DNA from: Acanthaster planci | Taxonomy: Eukaryota; Echinodermata; Asteroidea; Valvatida; Acanthasteridae | DNA: 64,000 nt | Direction: 5' to 3' | Assembly: GCF_001949145.1 (NCBI RefSeq) | Contig: NW_019091637.1 | Location: 129,789-193,788, forward strand | Shown: piece by piece, positions 23,501 through 38,500 of the stretch | Position numbering within the stretch: position 1 is the stretch's first letter | Layout of the letters: each line of letters starts with the position of its first letter | Translations under genes and position numbers: made by a program | The notes under the pieces: model-generated | The model's input: the letters and a program-made list of their open reading frames with translations, nothing else | Databases searched by the model: none | What the model was told of the DNA's origin: nothing

Positions 23501-26500
23501 GGGGTAGACGCGGCAAAGGTGGTTGGCAGTGAACTGGGTGAACTCTGGGGCCTTGGTGGCCACAAAGTTACTGGCGCGAATCTCGCCGAGTGATGGCAAC
23601 TCCCATGAGGCCACTGGGATTAAGCAAACGGAAGGAGTGAGGAGTGAAATATCAGACCAAAGAGAGAGGGTTGTTCATGTTTTTCCTATTGTGATAAGAA
23701 ATTGATTAAAACAGCTTTTGACATATGTCAAGGTCATTCAATAATTTCAATGTGGGATAATAAAAAGACACACTAGACAGGATCTCAGTGAAACAAACAA
23801 GTGAAGACCTATTCATATTTTTAGATTCACACTGATAGTATGGTTGAATGAAGAAAATGTGAAAGACGCATTCTTTTCAATGGGGGTGTTCCCTGAGAAT
23901 CAGCGAACCAGCAAGGTAAATATCCTCACTTGTAGGCTGAAATGCAATGAAGGGTCTGGAGAAAATCCCACCTTACATAGATCCTAATGCTTTAAATGTT
24001 CCACGAGAACTATGCAGAGAAAGTAGCAAGTAGCATCCTTTTATGTCTTGATCTAACCATGCAAACTTAAGCACGGAGTTGACTACCAGGTTAAAGTTTT
24101 TGCAAGTAACGTCAACAAAATGTTTTTACTGCACAATGGCTACTTTTGGATATTTTGTAGGTCAGTATTTGATACATAATATTCTATTTTGATTTGTTAA
24201 TTCTTTGGTTACCAGATTACTTTGAAAATCACCTACTTCCTGACTTGAAACCTCTGAATCCCACGGACTGTGTGAGCTGCACAAGCTGTGACAACTGCCG
24301 GCACAGCACCATAGATTTGCCCTTTTGGCTCCTGCCCATGGGCTGTGGACTGGGTGACTTGGGGTTACTGGTGTTTGACGTGTCACCGGCCATTTCATCA
24401 TCCGTTGCCGATTTCTCAAGAAGATCTAGACTGCCACCTTCGGATGACTCGGAGGATGACTGAGATTTAGGTTTCTTCTGTAAGGAGTAAAGGAATAATA
24501 TCCCACACACAGATATTTATCCTTCGCCCTGTTCAAACTTTAAACTTACTCAGAAAGTCTGCGAGAAATATCTCTCCCCTAGACAGACTTCTGATGACTC
24601 AAACCCATAACCTTCTGCAGGCTGAATACATGTACATTGTCATCTCGGTGACAGGACCATCAACCTTTCCCCAGTTTAAATTAATGTAGCAATTTCCATT
24701 TAGCAAACTTTACCAAACTGCCGTCAACCCCTTCCTCACAAATGGAAATACTCAACACAAAGGGAGAACTGGAGGCACAGGATCCGAGATTGGAAAGTCT
24801 TGCTCTGACCTTTGAGAGTTTCAGGCGTCGCAGGGTACCAGTCAGACTGCTGGACCGGGCATGGTTTTTGGAGTTTGCATCTTTCTTCTTTGAATCTTCT
24901 CGGACCTAACAGTCAGACACAAAAACACACATAGAGTTAAATGATCCTCTGTAGATATTGACAAAAGAACTGTAATTTATCCACAGGTATATGAGCAAAA
25001 CAGTCAGACAGATTAACTTCACTTGCAAGTAACCAGGTAACTGCAGTTTTAAATGAAATGACCAAAACTGCTGATGATACAGAAATATAAGTAAGTCCAA
25101 GCTATTATAAAAGATAAAAATAACATTTAATTTTGCTTTGTTCATTCAACTTTTGCTCGTCTGTGGCATTAGATACGGCCTAATTCTTTTAAACTGAATA
25201 TTTACACCAAAACATAGACTCATTGTTTAACATCATCAATGAAGCTTTATAATACATTTCTGAATCTTAAAAATAGCAAGAAGTTCAAATGGAACAGATC
25301 TAGTGGGCATGGTAAACAATAGCAACAATTCCAACAAACGCTTCATTAACACTTTTTAACAGCAAATTAATACCCTATGTCATGCAGGGAGCACCGAGCA
25401 CTATTTTACAGCAGCAAGGCACGATACCAGAAGGGCTTCATAGTGTCAATGATTAACATACAAAAAATTCACACATGCAATGTAATGCCTCTATTGGTCC
25501 AATCGACATTTCTTGACAATGAGAACAAACCAAATCGCCCCAGCTCACACATTTGATAATATGAGGGGTACAACATTTTGTGACAGAAGACAGTGAAACA
25601 AATCTTTTGAGGGAAATTTTGTTTGAATCACATCTCTAAATAAACCTAACATCACATATTTCAACGTCTATAACTTTTGCTCCAAAGATTGTCGTGACAT
25701 TAGTTTTCACTGCAATTAGTTTGACACAGTTCTTTTCAAATATACAAAACCTATAAATTTGCAAGGGTTGGCAAAAGATCACATCACATTCGCCTTCTCA
25801 CGAAGTGCGAGACACTGTGACACATCAATATGTATACGTATCCATGCAATAAAACTATTTCACATATATTTAACAACAAGTGGGAATGCTTTGGGAAATA
25901 CCTTGGAGATGATGCGTTGCCATGCTGATCGCGTTGGCGTTATAGGTTTCTTCCTCATAAGCATAAGCTGGGCCATAGCCACTGATTCAAATTTTTTGGA
26001 GATGCTGCTTCGCTCAAGCTGGTAGCAGGGAACATGAGGAGGGGGTGGAGACACAGATATGTCCAAAGAGGGTACCAGAGAGTGACAATTTGTGTTAATA
26101 AGGTGGAAGAAGACACAATTTCAAGGATGAGGCAGTAGACATTACAAACACCAAATGTGATTTGTCTATTTAAAATGAGAGCCATTTAAAACAAATCCAA
26201 TTCTGACAAATGATGGCTATTTAAAACCCATTAAGTCACCCTGACACAATGATTGAATGTAAACCTCCACTGTAGCACTTCCACACTGGTAGTAGTGACC
26301 ACAATTCTGCTCTGTACAACGTTGTATGATGGAGGTACATTCTCACTGAGGTCAATCCAAAAACTTTCTTTCTAAAATAATCCGATATTTTATAAAACAC
26401 CTTACATAAACTTGACTGTTTTAAAGTTTTGCTGCAACTGTATAACCTTTAACTTTCATTGAATTTCACTGAACTGTTAGAGTACTAAAATATGTCATCA

Positions 26501-29500
26501 AATGATGCAAATGATTATAATTCAAAAACACACAAAATAAAAAAGTAGGTTACACGCCGAAATGCCTTTGATATGAAAGTAAAGTTCGCTGTTTAGCACC
26601 AGATCTTTGAAACTGGGCCATATTCTCAAAAAATGTTGTTTGCATTTATTCTGAAATTTCGAAATGCCATGGGAGGGTAGGTACAGAAATCTTTCAACAA
26701 ACCATATGATTTTTGTTCAGGAGAATATTACCTTATTCCTTTAACATACATCATAACATTTAAACTTTCTTTTTTGGCTACAAGGTGTAATGAAGTGTTT
26801 GGTTACTCATTAGATAAGTCCTTCTTGGTACAGAAATCATGAATCACAAACGAATTTGGGAGTTCATTCAAACCAAAGGCATGATTCTGATTTCATCGAT
26901 TGAAAAATTCTTTTCAAAAATTGATACAGTTAAAAGGCCTTGCAACTAAAATTACAATTACTGAAAAGGAATACCAAAATTGTTAGAGTGAAAACAATCC
27001 TTTGTACATGTATATTCTGGAATACATGTATGTACAGCAAACATAAACGTGCCCATGCTGATGTTTCAAGCCAATGTTACCAGACTTTTGATCAAACCCA
27101 TGCATAAAAAAGTGTGTATCTTCACAAATCAATTACAAACTCAACTTGTCAGATGTACTGCTTATAAATGAAAGAAAGTGAACAAAAACCCCAACCTACA
27201 CATATCAAGTACCTAACTGAAAGCCACATAGAGAAAGTGGTGATAGAGAAGTATGAACAGGAGCAGACAGTAAGAGTCATGTTAAAAGGAAGTTAGTGAC
27301 AAAACATCAAATTTGTGCACATATGTACATGTAGCTCTGTGATACAAATTCCATTTTATTCCAATCTGGATTAGTGTTACTTTTGATGCAGGTCACATGA
27401 CTGGGTTACAACTGATGAGTAAGTTCTTGTTAATAGACATCAAAACAATTAAACCACATGTACATTTAAATTCTGCACGAAAATTTCAATAGGGTAAAAA
27501 AAGTGCTGGACAAACCTTTCTTAAATGCCTGTCAAGACTACCGTACATGCATGTAGGCTGTGTGCATGTGTTTCGTAAAGTTTTGGAATGAGGAAAGAAA
27601 ATTAGGTTGACTGGCAATCAGGGTTTAAGCAATATTAAAAGTACATTTTCAAATATGGGATAGATCACCTCCTTAACCCCAAACAACGAAATTTGCTAAC
27701 TTGCTATGGCAATTTTTTAAAAGGAATAACAAGTGTGGTTTGAAATGTTTGGACCATGATTGATGATTGCTTGGTTCTGCATTCTCAGTTTGAAAAGTGA
27801 AAAATTCTATTGTAAATAACACAGAGGATGTAAGTTCTCTTCCAACTTCTTCAGAACACCTTTCTTGTTTACTGCATCCAGCTTAAGATTAAGAACCCTT
27901 TGCAGTAAGCTGTGAGTTTCAAGTCAACCAGAAATCTTTTGGTAAATCATTTCGTAACTACTTGTTTTACATCTATCTAAGCTTTCCACACAACTTGTGT
28001 TACTGACATAATATTCCGAACTGCAGCAGCGCGAAGCATGTCTCACCTTGAGTTCATCGTCTAATTCGTCGGCGCTGTCCTCCTCACTCACTTCCCCCGC
28101 CTCTAGGTTTTCATTGTGGTCCTCTGGCAATTTCTTGGCCTGAGGGAAGGGGGCAGATGACGTTAAACAGGAAGGTAGCACTAAGCTGTCTGTAGACTAC
28201 CTTGAAGGAAGAGCATGATTCTCAAAACATGTTGATTTACACCCCTGGTATACTTCTGCCCAATGATTGTATAGCGCAGCATAGGAGTGCAAGATGGAGA
28301 ACTTCACTGTGAATATGCGTAAAACGTTGTAATCACACGGGCGCCATTTGGGTTGGACTGCACCTGTGCGGTACATGTTAATGCACAGGCACAGCTGCAA
28401 CAACAAGCACGCACTCCTGGTATGCCTGTACTAGCGCCTATGCATTAATATGCACACTTGAATGGCGCCCATAGTGATAACACCGTTTTGGCAAAGTTAT
28501 CTATCTTGCACCACTACGCGGTGCTATACTGTCTTTGCTTCTGCCTTTGAAACCAACAACTTTAGCACTTTTACAAACAGAACTAGCTGCAGAACCATTA
28601 TTTGCTCTTTGACTGATACAAACGTGGGCGCACATTTCTTGAAAAAAAAATTTTGTTTTGGCAAAATCCTGACTGAGCTGATGATCAATTCATTATCCAG
28701 TTAACTTCCATTTTTTGTTGTTGTAATGTTAAGCAAACATTTCACGAGAGAAGGACAAGGAGGAATATAAGCATGAGTATTATGTGTTAGAGCTTGATAT
28801 CTTGACTGGCATTTGCCCCTTACCCTTTAATTTATATTTGACCCCAAACTCCAACCCTCAATAGCATCCCTTGACATTTTAACAGCTTTCAAAATGTAAA
28901 GACTGATGAATCCAACATGATCTCACAGAACAAAAAGAAGATTGTTTTGTTCCTTATTTGTCAACAAAGTAAAATTTCAAATCGAGGAATTTTTCCAGGT
29001 GGATATTAATGGATTCAGCATGGTGTCGGACACTGATTTATCAGCCCAAAGAAGAACTATAAATCATTTCAGCAGTAACAATTAACATCAGCTGTAATGC
29101 TTTCTGATTTTTCCTAAAACGATTGACCATACAACAGGATGGAATTGCTTCTTTAAACATTAGCAATTTCTTGGCTTAATTAACAATCCTACTATTTCTG
29201 AGAACTCGTCCTTTTTTCTTCTTTTTTTACAGCCAGGTAATGCCAGATTCATACACCATGTAATCGACAGCTTGTAATTGTGCTTGCAACCATGCGCCCA
29301 AAGAAGGGCAGTCTCATTCAATATAAGTTAAGCCACATTTGTCAAATGAATGACTCAGTTGCATGACAGCACAAGGAACAAAAGTGGGTTATCCATATGC
29401 TGAGCCCCAATTAACGAGCGGCAACGTAATATATGAAAATGGAGCAAAAAATGTTATAGTTGGCAACAGTTCTGCAGCATGCAATCTTATCTTTATACTT

Positions 29501-32500
29501 TGCAAATAAAAAAAAACAACTGGCTGGTCTGAACATGCTGCCTGAAGGGGAGTAAAGCAACATTTATTCTTTTCCTTTTTAAAGGATGATTTCTGACTTC
29601 TCATATGATATAAATCATTCTCCTGTGTACCTTGATGAGAATCTTTCCTTTCAATTCCTCTGGAGACGGTAATGTTGTCGTACTGGGGTCTACTGCAGGG
29701 ACATGCAACATCTCTGAGGTTGGTGGTTAAGAAAAACTCCAGTTAATGTTTATTTCAATTTTGGCATACTGGAAAATTAGGTCCTGCCTCCGCCCTCGTT
29801 AATGAATAAATCCCCAATACGGTCCCCTTCAAATTTTTTTTTTCCTGAATTCATTTATCTCCAATGCAACACCCGCCCATTTATCATGAGTGGATATAAC
29901 TAGAATCGCTGAACCCCTGAACACAACTCGGCAGGTGGCCTCTTTGTCTGCTTTGTCCCCTTGTGATGAATGCGAGTCTGACGAAATAGTGGGTTGCCCC
30001 AACTTTTCGATGGCTAAGAATGAAACCTACATTCGCTGCTTTGATGAAATCAACTGGGAAAATGCCAAGACATGGAGACGAGGTGTGAAAGCTACATTCA
30101 GTGGGCGCCGGTGTCTCGCACATCAAATATTCAGATGTACGTGCCTTATGTCAAGGTAGGGCCTATAACTGCTTAAGGTTGGCACCATGGAAACCACTAG
30201 AGACGTGATGCAGCTGGACATGACTCAGAAATCAAAGTAATGATCATAACTCCTATGGTGTTAGTTTCAATTTAATACTTTGATCTGTGTGGCATAGTCT
30301 CCTAAAAACTAAAAGAAAAAATCACCAGTTATTTTGTCATCTCACCTAAGGCTGCGTTTTCAAATTGTTTAAGACTGATGCATTTCTATTGAGTTAGCAT
30401 ACACAATTTCAGAAGTTCTAGGAGCAACGCTAGTTGTGTTTTAACAGCAAAAAGAAATGGGAAAAAAATCAGGAACAGACACAGTCAAAATTTCTATTTT
30501 AAAACTGTCTTGAATACCCTCAGTGTTTCTGGATATTCATGTGACAATTGTTGACTGCTTGGACATGGGATATGGCTTTTTTGTCCACTATTGTTCCAAG
30601 TTCGAGTTTTACTTCCAGTTTGGCCTCCCCTAATTTTCGCTATCGCTGGATCAATACACTGAGGCAATCCATGTACAGGTGTATGTGCTTTAATTTACAT
30701 GTGCAAGGCACAGGTGAATAGTTTTCTAGACTCAAAACACCACAAACTAGTACTGTTTGTGACACATTTCATCAACACATTCAGGGCAAGTCCATATCTG
30801 ATACACTGAGCCTTGTGACCTCAAAGAGGACCTTGATTGTTACATACTATTACACCATCGTATCTTACATTAATCTTTGATGAGGACAATCCTTCACACG
30901 TGCATGGTCATCTGTGTTTAGACAACACCTGAATAAGAAATGACATAAAGCTGCCTCCCCATCCTTTTAAAATATTCAAATTCCACGGCTCCTTTGAGGA
31001 GGGAGATGGGGGTAGTTGATGGCAATCAGTGAATGCTTCATGATTATCATTCAAGCAGGCGTCTTAGGACAAGAGGGCAAGTCAAGAGCCTGTGTAGATG
31101 ATGTTATGACTGCTTACTAATGTTACGCACTGTTTGTGCTGTGTGCATCGTTTTTGGTTACTTTTTGTTTGATCATCTTTTTGGGTTAGGAGATTTTGCT
31201 GTGTGTTGCTTCATTCTTTGATTGTGACGTTTTATATGCCAGAGACTTGAAAAGTGGAGGCTTTACTTGCTTCAGAACTCACTCGGGTCAGAACTCATGG
31301 AAAACATGCCATGTATAGGAGGCAAAAACAACAAAGAACCCAAACAAACACACCCAAACAACTCTGCAAACAAACCAGTTATAGCTCCAGTATCCAGTCA
31401 AGTATCCCTTTCCCTTGTCTTGAATTTCCAATGGTGAGAAAAGGTGGCCCCTATATACGGTACATGTACATCCTTCCAGGTCCATTTTTCACTTATTCCA
31501 GCACGCATTGTATACACCTTAAAGGGGTAAGGAAATGTGATGTATACTTTCCACATCTTAACATATTTCAGATATGCATTGAAACCTTTCTCAAATGAGT
31601 GACTTTTTTCCATAGTGGGTACACACCATATCTGCACTTCAAACAATGGTACGGTAGTGAAGCGCTTTTTATGGGCAATTCATCTAAACTGCAGCTATTG
31701 AGGAAACAATTTGATGTCTCATAAACATGTACGGCTGCACTGGAGAGCAGGCAGTAGACATCATTCATGTACAGGCAGGTCCAACTTTGCAGGCGGCATG
31801 TGGTAATGAGCACATGAAATATAAATGATCCAATTTAAAAATTTATCTTTGATGACGTACAATGTAGCTATGAGAACAGATGAGTTGTTTACCGCCTGAT
31901 CAGCAAAATACGTAGGCTTTACGTTCAGATTATATTAAAGAGTGAATAGACTGTATGAAGACAGCCTACTGAACCAAATGAGTGGAGTGGGGGTACATTC
32001 TCCTAATTTCTGAGACTTTAATAATTGCCACAAACATGAAGTTCGTGCATATTTCTTTTTCTTTGCACCTGGCTCCGGACAGTTTGACAGCAGCTTGAAA
32101 GTCTTAAACATCAAACTGACGGTGCAACTCAGACCAACTGAATACTTAGATCAGCCCATATTGCATTTCCTTTCAAAGAAAATGTGTTTTACAACTGATT
32201 GGGTCTGGTAAATGTATCTCTGGACAAAACCTGGTGGAGGGTTACTCAAAACTCAATCTCACACTTGAACCTTTAAATATGACCTCCATCTGAAAGAAAT
32301 CTGGCAGTCACCACTGATGTCTAAAACAGTTTTTTTCCATACAATTTCTGACCACTTTGGACATGATTTGGGAATGTTGGCTTAGTTTTGGCAAAAATAA
32401 CCTTAAAATCACCAATTCTCAATAAAGGTTGTTCTGTGAATTTACGTCTATTAATAATAATACCCAGCATTTAAAAAGGCTCTTTTTAGTAACCAAATCA

Positions 32501-35500
32501 CTGCTCCTACAAATAATAGACAGTTGAATAATTTCTAGAACTTAATGAATGCACTAATATAGTTGACAATGAAAATATTACATTATTATTATTATTATAG
32601 GGATTACCAAATTTTTTTCCTTCAAACACATTTTGAGATATTCGTCCAGAGGTCAGACGTACTTGATGACAACACGTAACCCATTTTAAGACTGCAGCAT
32701 TCAGGAACCTTCTGATTCCCACACAAGACTTGCAGCTTGCAGCAATCATGTTAAACGCCAAGAGACTTATCAAATTACTGATGCTCCAATTGCCTTACCA
32801 TTGAATCTAGTGCCTTCATGGCTAGCACAAACCTAATTAATGTCCCAGAACAATCGATTGTTAGAGTTTAGCTGCATCACACAAACCCCATTGATGATGG
32901 ACTGGAATGATTTTCACCAAGCAGGCATGGCAAACCTCCAGAATTTCCTCTGGTAATACATACAATCCCCAATTGCTCTATGCAGGTGTGGCCCTTAAGC
33001 TTAATCAGAAAGCAAGGGTTGGATCCATTTACATGTACAAGTGTGCATGTACATGTACTAATTTCATCAGCTTGTGGGCCACTGCCTAAAGTGCAACCAT
33101 GCAACCTCACATGACCAACTACCTAATGGAGAATGGGCTGCCGGTAAAGATTACAGCTCTCTTTTCATATGAATATGGGACTGCTACTGTGAAACAAAAA
33201 TTGGGCTTGAAACATTATAGCTGGCAAGAATACTACAACAAGCACACACAATTTTATGGCTGCTGCCTTTCTCTTATTTTTCCTCCTTATGCTGCAGAAC
33301 AAGGTAGATGTAGAAGTGAAGGGGGAATCCAGTACACAATATTCAGGGGGGCAAACTTGCCAGGGGATCTAGAAGTTTTTTCTGGCTTTTCTGAGGGATC
33401 TGAGGTTATATTTTGGGGCTTTTTGCATGCTTTGGAAGGTAGGATAATGGCACAGACCACTTGAACCTTCTTTCTCTTATAACTTTTCCCAAAACAATCT
33501 TTTTGCGGGTCCTTCATCCCCTTCCCCTTGGATCCGCCCCATGTGGAAAGCCAGTTCACAAACAGAGGATAATATAACTTGTCCCATTCTATCTGAATCG
33601 TGAAAGATTGTAACTAGAAAGGAATTCAACATTTGAGGAGGGAGGCAGAAAGAGAGGTAGTTCTGGGTGGAAACCACAAATCCTGTGAGTAGAGTTTAAT
33701 GGAATATCTTCCCAAAACTAATGTCCCTAGTGAAGAGAAACAGATACTGCAAACCAAACGTTCAAAAGGATACCCCCGAGAATTTCCACCAAGTACTGGG
33801 CCATCTTCTTCTGCTGCTCCAGGCTGCAGTGGTTCTCGATAGACAGGATGACCGGGTAAGGGCTTGTTATAAAGGCGTATTTGCTGATGATGGAGATGAC
33901 ATCTCGGAATTTGATCTTGGAGGTGAGGGTGTAGCCGTGATAGATGATGGGCTCCCCTTCTTTGCCATCCCAACAATCCACTGTGGGGGAAATTAAGAAG
34001 TTAATAACTGGCAGACAGTAACAAAGTACTGGTTATGAAAACTTGCACCAGTAGGCCTATACCTAGCAGTACCCTATTGGAACAAGCTCAACCACATCCA
34101 GTGAGTTTCTTTCTTTCTGGTTCTTTTGTTAACGTACGTGTATTTCCTTTTATACAATCCTGAGCAGTAGGGCAGGTTTACATTACATTTTGCTCACTCC
34201 AATAATTATTTTATACAAATTTTTAAATTGGTTATTCCATATAATTTTCAAACATGTTCACTTCAGCAGCTTCGGATGACATTAGATACAATGTATGGTT
34301 TACTCTCCAGCAACTTGTAGTGGTGGTTGTTCATCAGGGAAATGAAAACTATCAAAATTAACAAACAAAACCAATTCACCGTTCCTTCCAAAAATATTTA
34401 AAATGTGCATATTTGCAATGGATAACGATTGATCCATCTATGTAATGCCGACAAAAATGGGTATTAGCAATGCCCAAACAATCCCATATTTATAAACGTT
34501 AAGAATAACTGTCTAATTACACTAAAAAATTATCTACAAACAGTGATTTAGATCCATTAGTAAAGAGTAAAATATACCCAAGAACCGAACACATAGTCTG
34601 TAGCAGACTATAGTTCGTTCATAGCTTATTCCAGAATAAAAAAGTCAGAGTGAGACGATGGAACTTTTTATACCTGAGTGGCAGTAAGATGGTATTTTTA
34701 CAGATCCTCAACCTTTTTGTGGGCCCCCAAATTTTTCACAGGCCCTAGCTAGGCATATTTGGATAATCCAGGCCTGAACTGGACACTTACTCTCAACACA
34801 ACGGCAACCAGCCTGCAAGACTAGAGCATAGATGTCCACACTAGACTGGGACATCAGCTGGTCTCCCACAAGGTAGGTGTTGTGTGAGGAAGCTATGTAA
34901 TAATGGGACATGGGCTGGGTCATGTCCTGGTTGACCTCTCGGTGGGCAGGGTTGAAGATGTCCCCCTCGTGGCTGAGAAGGAAGCGAGTGAAGCCTGTAA
35001 AAGAGGGTATGATGAGAGATTCAGCTATTAGAAGAAAAGCATCAAGGCCTCAAATCATACAGGGATGTAACAGTCATAAGAAGAACACTGCTGGACAAAA
35101 CCACTGCTGAAAGTGGGTAGTTTGTAATTTTAAAAGTCACCTTCATCAACTATATACGATTTTGCTAGTGCTAACCTACGTGTACCTATATATATATGGT
35201 TAATTTCAGCTGGGATCAACTTGCTCTAAGTACATGTATGGGATGACAGGTGATGTACAAGTAGTGATACCACTGTGTGTGTGCCATTTTCAGGTATCAA
35301 CTAAGCAGGAAAAATATGGTAAGCTCAACTCAAGCCACATGATGCTAAATAAAGGCCAAACTTTGGGCATCCTTGAAGCTTATCCCAATTATACACAATT
35401 AGGTGGTGCTGAAGAGCCCCTTTGTAGGGATTTGGATTAGTCACCAGATAGTGCCTTCTATGAAAGTAAGCATTATTCCTGGCTTCAGCCCAAACGTTTG

Positions 35501-38500
35501 AGCACAGTCTTTACTTTCCGGGGTCAAAAGGTATGTCAGATGGAAGAGGGTTTCTAAAAGGACCCTTCACCTCCAAAAAAACCCCAAACAGAAAAATAAA
35601 AATTACAACTGACCATCTATCCCCATCCAACCATTCTTGGAGTTCTCCGGAATTGGCTCGTAGGTCTGCACAAACTCCTGGCACAGCTCCGGCTCCACAT
35701 TGCCCATCCCCTGCTCATCCCGCAGGTAGCGGGCAAACTCCTCCAGGGTCATGTAGCCCTTGCCGTGGCCGTAGTCCCGTAGCAGCACATCCACCTCCTG
35801 CCGGGTGCTGATGGTGCGGTAGAACTGGATGAACTCGTCAAAGTCGAGCTTACCGATGTTCTCATCCTGGGAGTCTGCCTCCTGTGAATAACAATAACAG
35901 CATCGGTGATGCACCTAGCTTTCTCCCCAAATACCCAGCATTTATGAACAGGTTGGGCATTTATACAACGGCCACACTCATCCCTTTCACTTCCAATTAG
36001 ACTGGAGTTGGATGACATTCCCTTTAACGATATTGCACAAGATATCCTGAAGTGCAGTCAATGGGGGAAGTACCCATAATCTGGCCTCCATCAGGCTGTT
36101 TCAAACACAAAAACACTGCATGCTGAATGTTATAGTGCTAAATATTGCAGAATATAAAGGAATTCATATGCAAACTATTCGTGGTGAACTGGCCACGACC
36201 CATTTGGATGCCAAACCTAGATATCCTTGTGCTTTGCATGAGGTCCAATAACTTGGCCCAAGAAGGCTGAACTTTGCATGCACCAAGTCACAAGTACACT
36301 TTGTTCCAGTGATATGTTTTCATCATTATATTGAGATATGGCCACCTACGAAAAATGTTCCTTTTGTTATTTCCCTTTTACAGACTTGTTGAATATAAAG
36401 AGCTATAATAATGCTTGTCTCTTTGCGCTGCCCACACACAGGGAAAAGAAGGAATATTGAATAATTCCATTTTGGCAGCAATTAGTGGCTTTGTGTACCA
36501 TCAGCTCACATGCACAGAAATGAGCACTTAAGACTCCTTCAATATTTTAGAACTGACAAACTGTTGCTGGGGTAACGGTTCATGCAAGATTAAAAATCAA
36601 ATAACCAAACACTGGTAGTGGGTGGTCCAAATGATTGAGGCACATTAAGTCGGGAATAATCACTAGACATTAAAATTTTACTTTTGGTGTCAAATACATC
36701 AATATCTGAATAGAATTCCAGCAAAAAGGGTGACACAAAGCTTGAATATGTGGGCCTGACAGATAGGCAAATTCTTTGGCAAATATGATAGGCAAATATA
36801 TTTGTTGGGCATGCCAGCAAATTTTGTACATTCGTGTCAGTGTCTCATCCCTGAGACTATAATTAAACAATCTTGAAATGTTAAAAAAAATGAAAACAAC
36901 CTCATCAAATTGGCTGCAGTAAAGGCACAATCATGTCAGAAACAATGTATCAATTCCATAATCTTAACAGACTGATGCCCAGCAACATACCGTAGCCTGG
37001 GTTCTTACTGTAGGAGGAGCTGGATGGTACAGCGGGGGGTGTAAGTTGCAGTATTTTCTTTTTTTAAAAAAAATTTATATAATTCTTTGTTTTTCAAATC
37101 TCCTGGGGGAAGGTGGGGGGGAGGGCTGAGGGTGGTAAGTCTCCCCGGCTATGCCACTGCTGACACCCCACTACCAAGTCTCCAAAATAACCAAGTTTAG
37201 AACTGGAATATTGCTGGCTAAGCCAAAAATATCTGGGATTTGATGCAACTGTACTGTATCGAGCCATACGGTATACATTGAGGGTGCATCAAGAATGCAA
37301 GCTAAAGTACATGTACTTCAAGAAGTTAGTTTCTTCTTCAATTTTAATGCAATTATGGAATTGATATTTACGTTGTTTCTGACATGTTCATGCCTTTACT
37401 GCAGCCAATTTGATGTGGCTGTACTAATTTTTTTTAACATAGACAGATTGTTTAATTATAGTCTCAGGGATGCCAACACTGACGTGAATGTAAAATATTT
37501 GTTGGCATGCCCACAGGCGGTAATTTGCCTATCTGTCATATTAAGGAACCCATTATCGATACTGGAAATGGGGAATATACATGTACCAGTACATGCTTAG
37601 CACTGAAGTGTTGAATTCAATATTAACAAGAGTGCGGTCAGTGACCACTCTTTGAAAGTGTTAAATCCATTTTAAATGTTAAATATAGCATTTTAAACAT
37701 CATATCCAACAGTCAAAGAATTCATTCAACAATTTAAGTCTTAATTCAACTTTTTCCCTTGATATTGTTATATCATTTATAATGTTGAGTCAATAGCTTA
37801 AAATGCTGAATGTAGAATTTAAAATGTTGGATTTAACATTTAAAATGCTGGTTTAAACACTTTCGAACAGGGGTCAGTGACCGCACTCTTGTGTTGGATT
37901 CAACACTTTTTTTAGCATAAACACATATTTTATCTGAAGGACATTTCACAATAAGGTTTACAGACAGTTGTGAGATGAGTGGTTCATTCCTCTTGGTGTC
38001 AGTGTCAGCAAGTCAAAAACCCATACTGGATGTTGTCAAACATGGTCGGGCGGCTTCCAGACACATCCCTGGAAGGACGATGGCTCCCATTTCCACATTT
38101 CCGGCACCACATCAGTGTGCTATAAATAGCCCTCCCCCCATCGCCAGTCAGCATAAAATTCCACTCCATAATTCCACTCCAAAATTGTGAACTCATTGGG
38201 GACATTGCTCACTTAATGAAGCCTCTAGCTCTAGTAATGGGGGACTGGTATACTGCCAACTAATTTTGACAGATGACCCAGAGTGAATCTTTCAAACGAA
38301 AACACAAGGTTGACTAACCTTTGGTGAAATACATTTTATCTATCAGCAGGTTGAGATTTTACCAACACATATTACACTCTGATAGTACATGTATGTTACA
38401 TTTTGCTAAACTCTGTTAACAGATACTGCACAGACATGAGCTGTAACTACATGTATGTGCAAGAACTATAGAGCACAGTTTGGGGGGTTTAAATTACAAT

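Noticed and set aside
34601-34790. Extension of the 34.7-34.9 kb PLC-X frame past VE into the intron
   Set aside because: A strong GTAAGT donor ends the exon after CRCVE, and the next exon supplies the conserved DCWDG.
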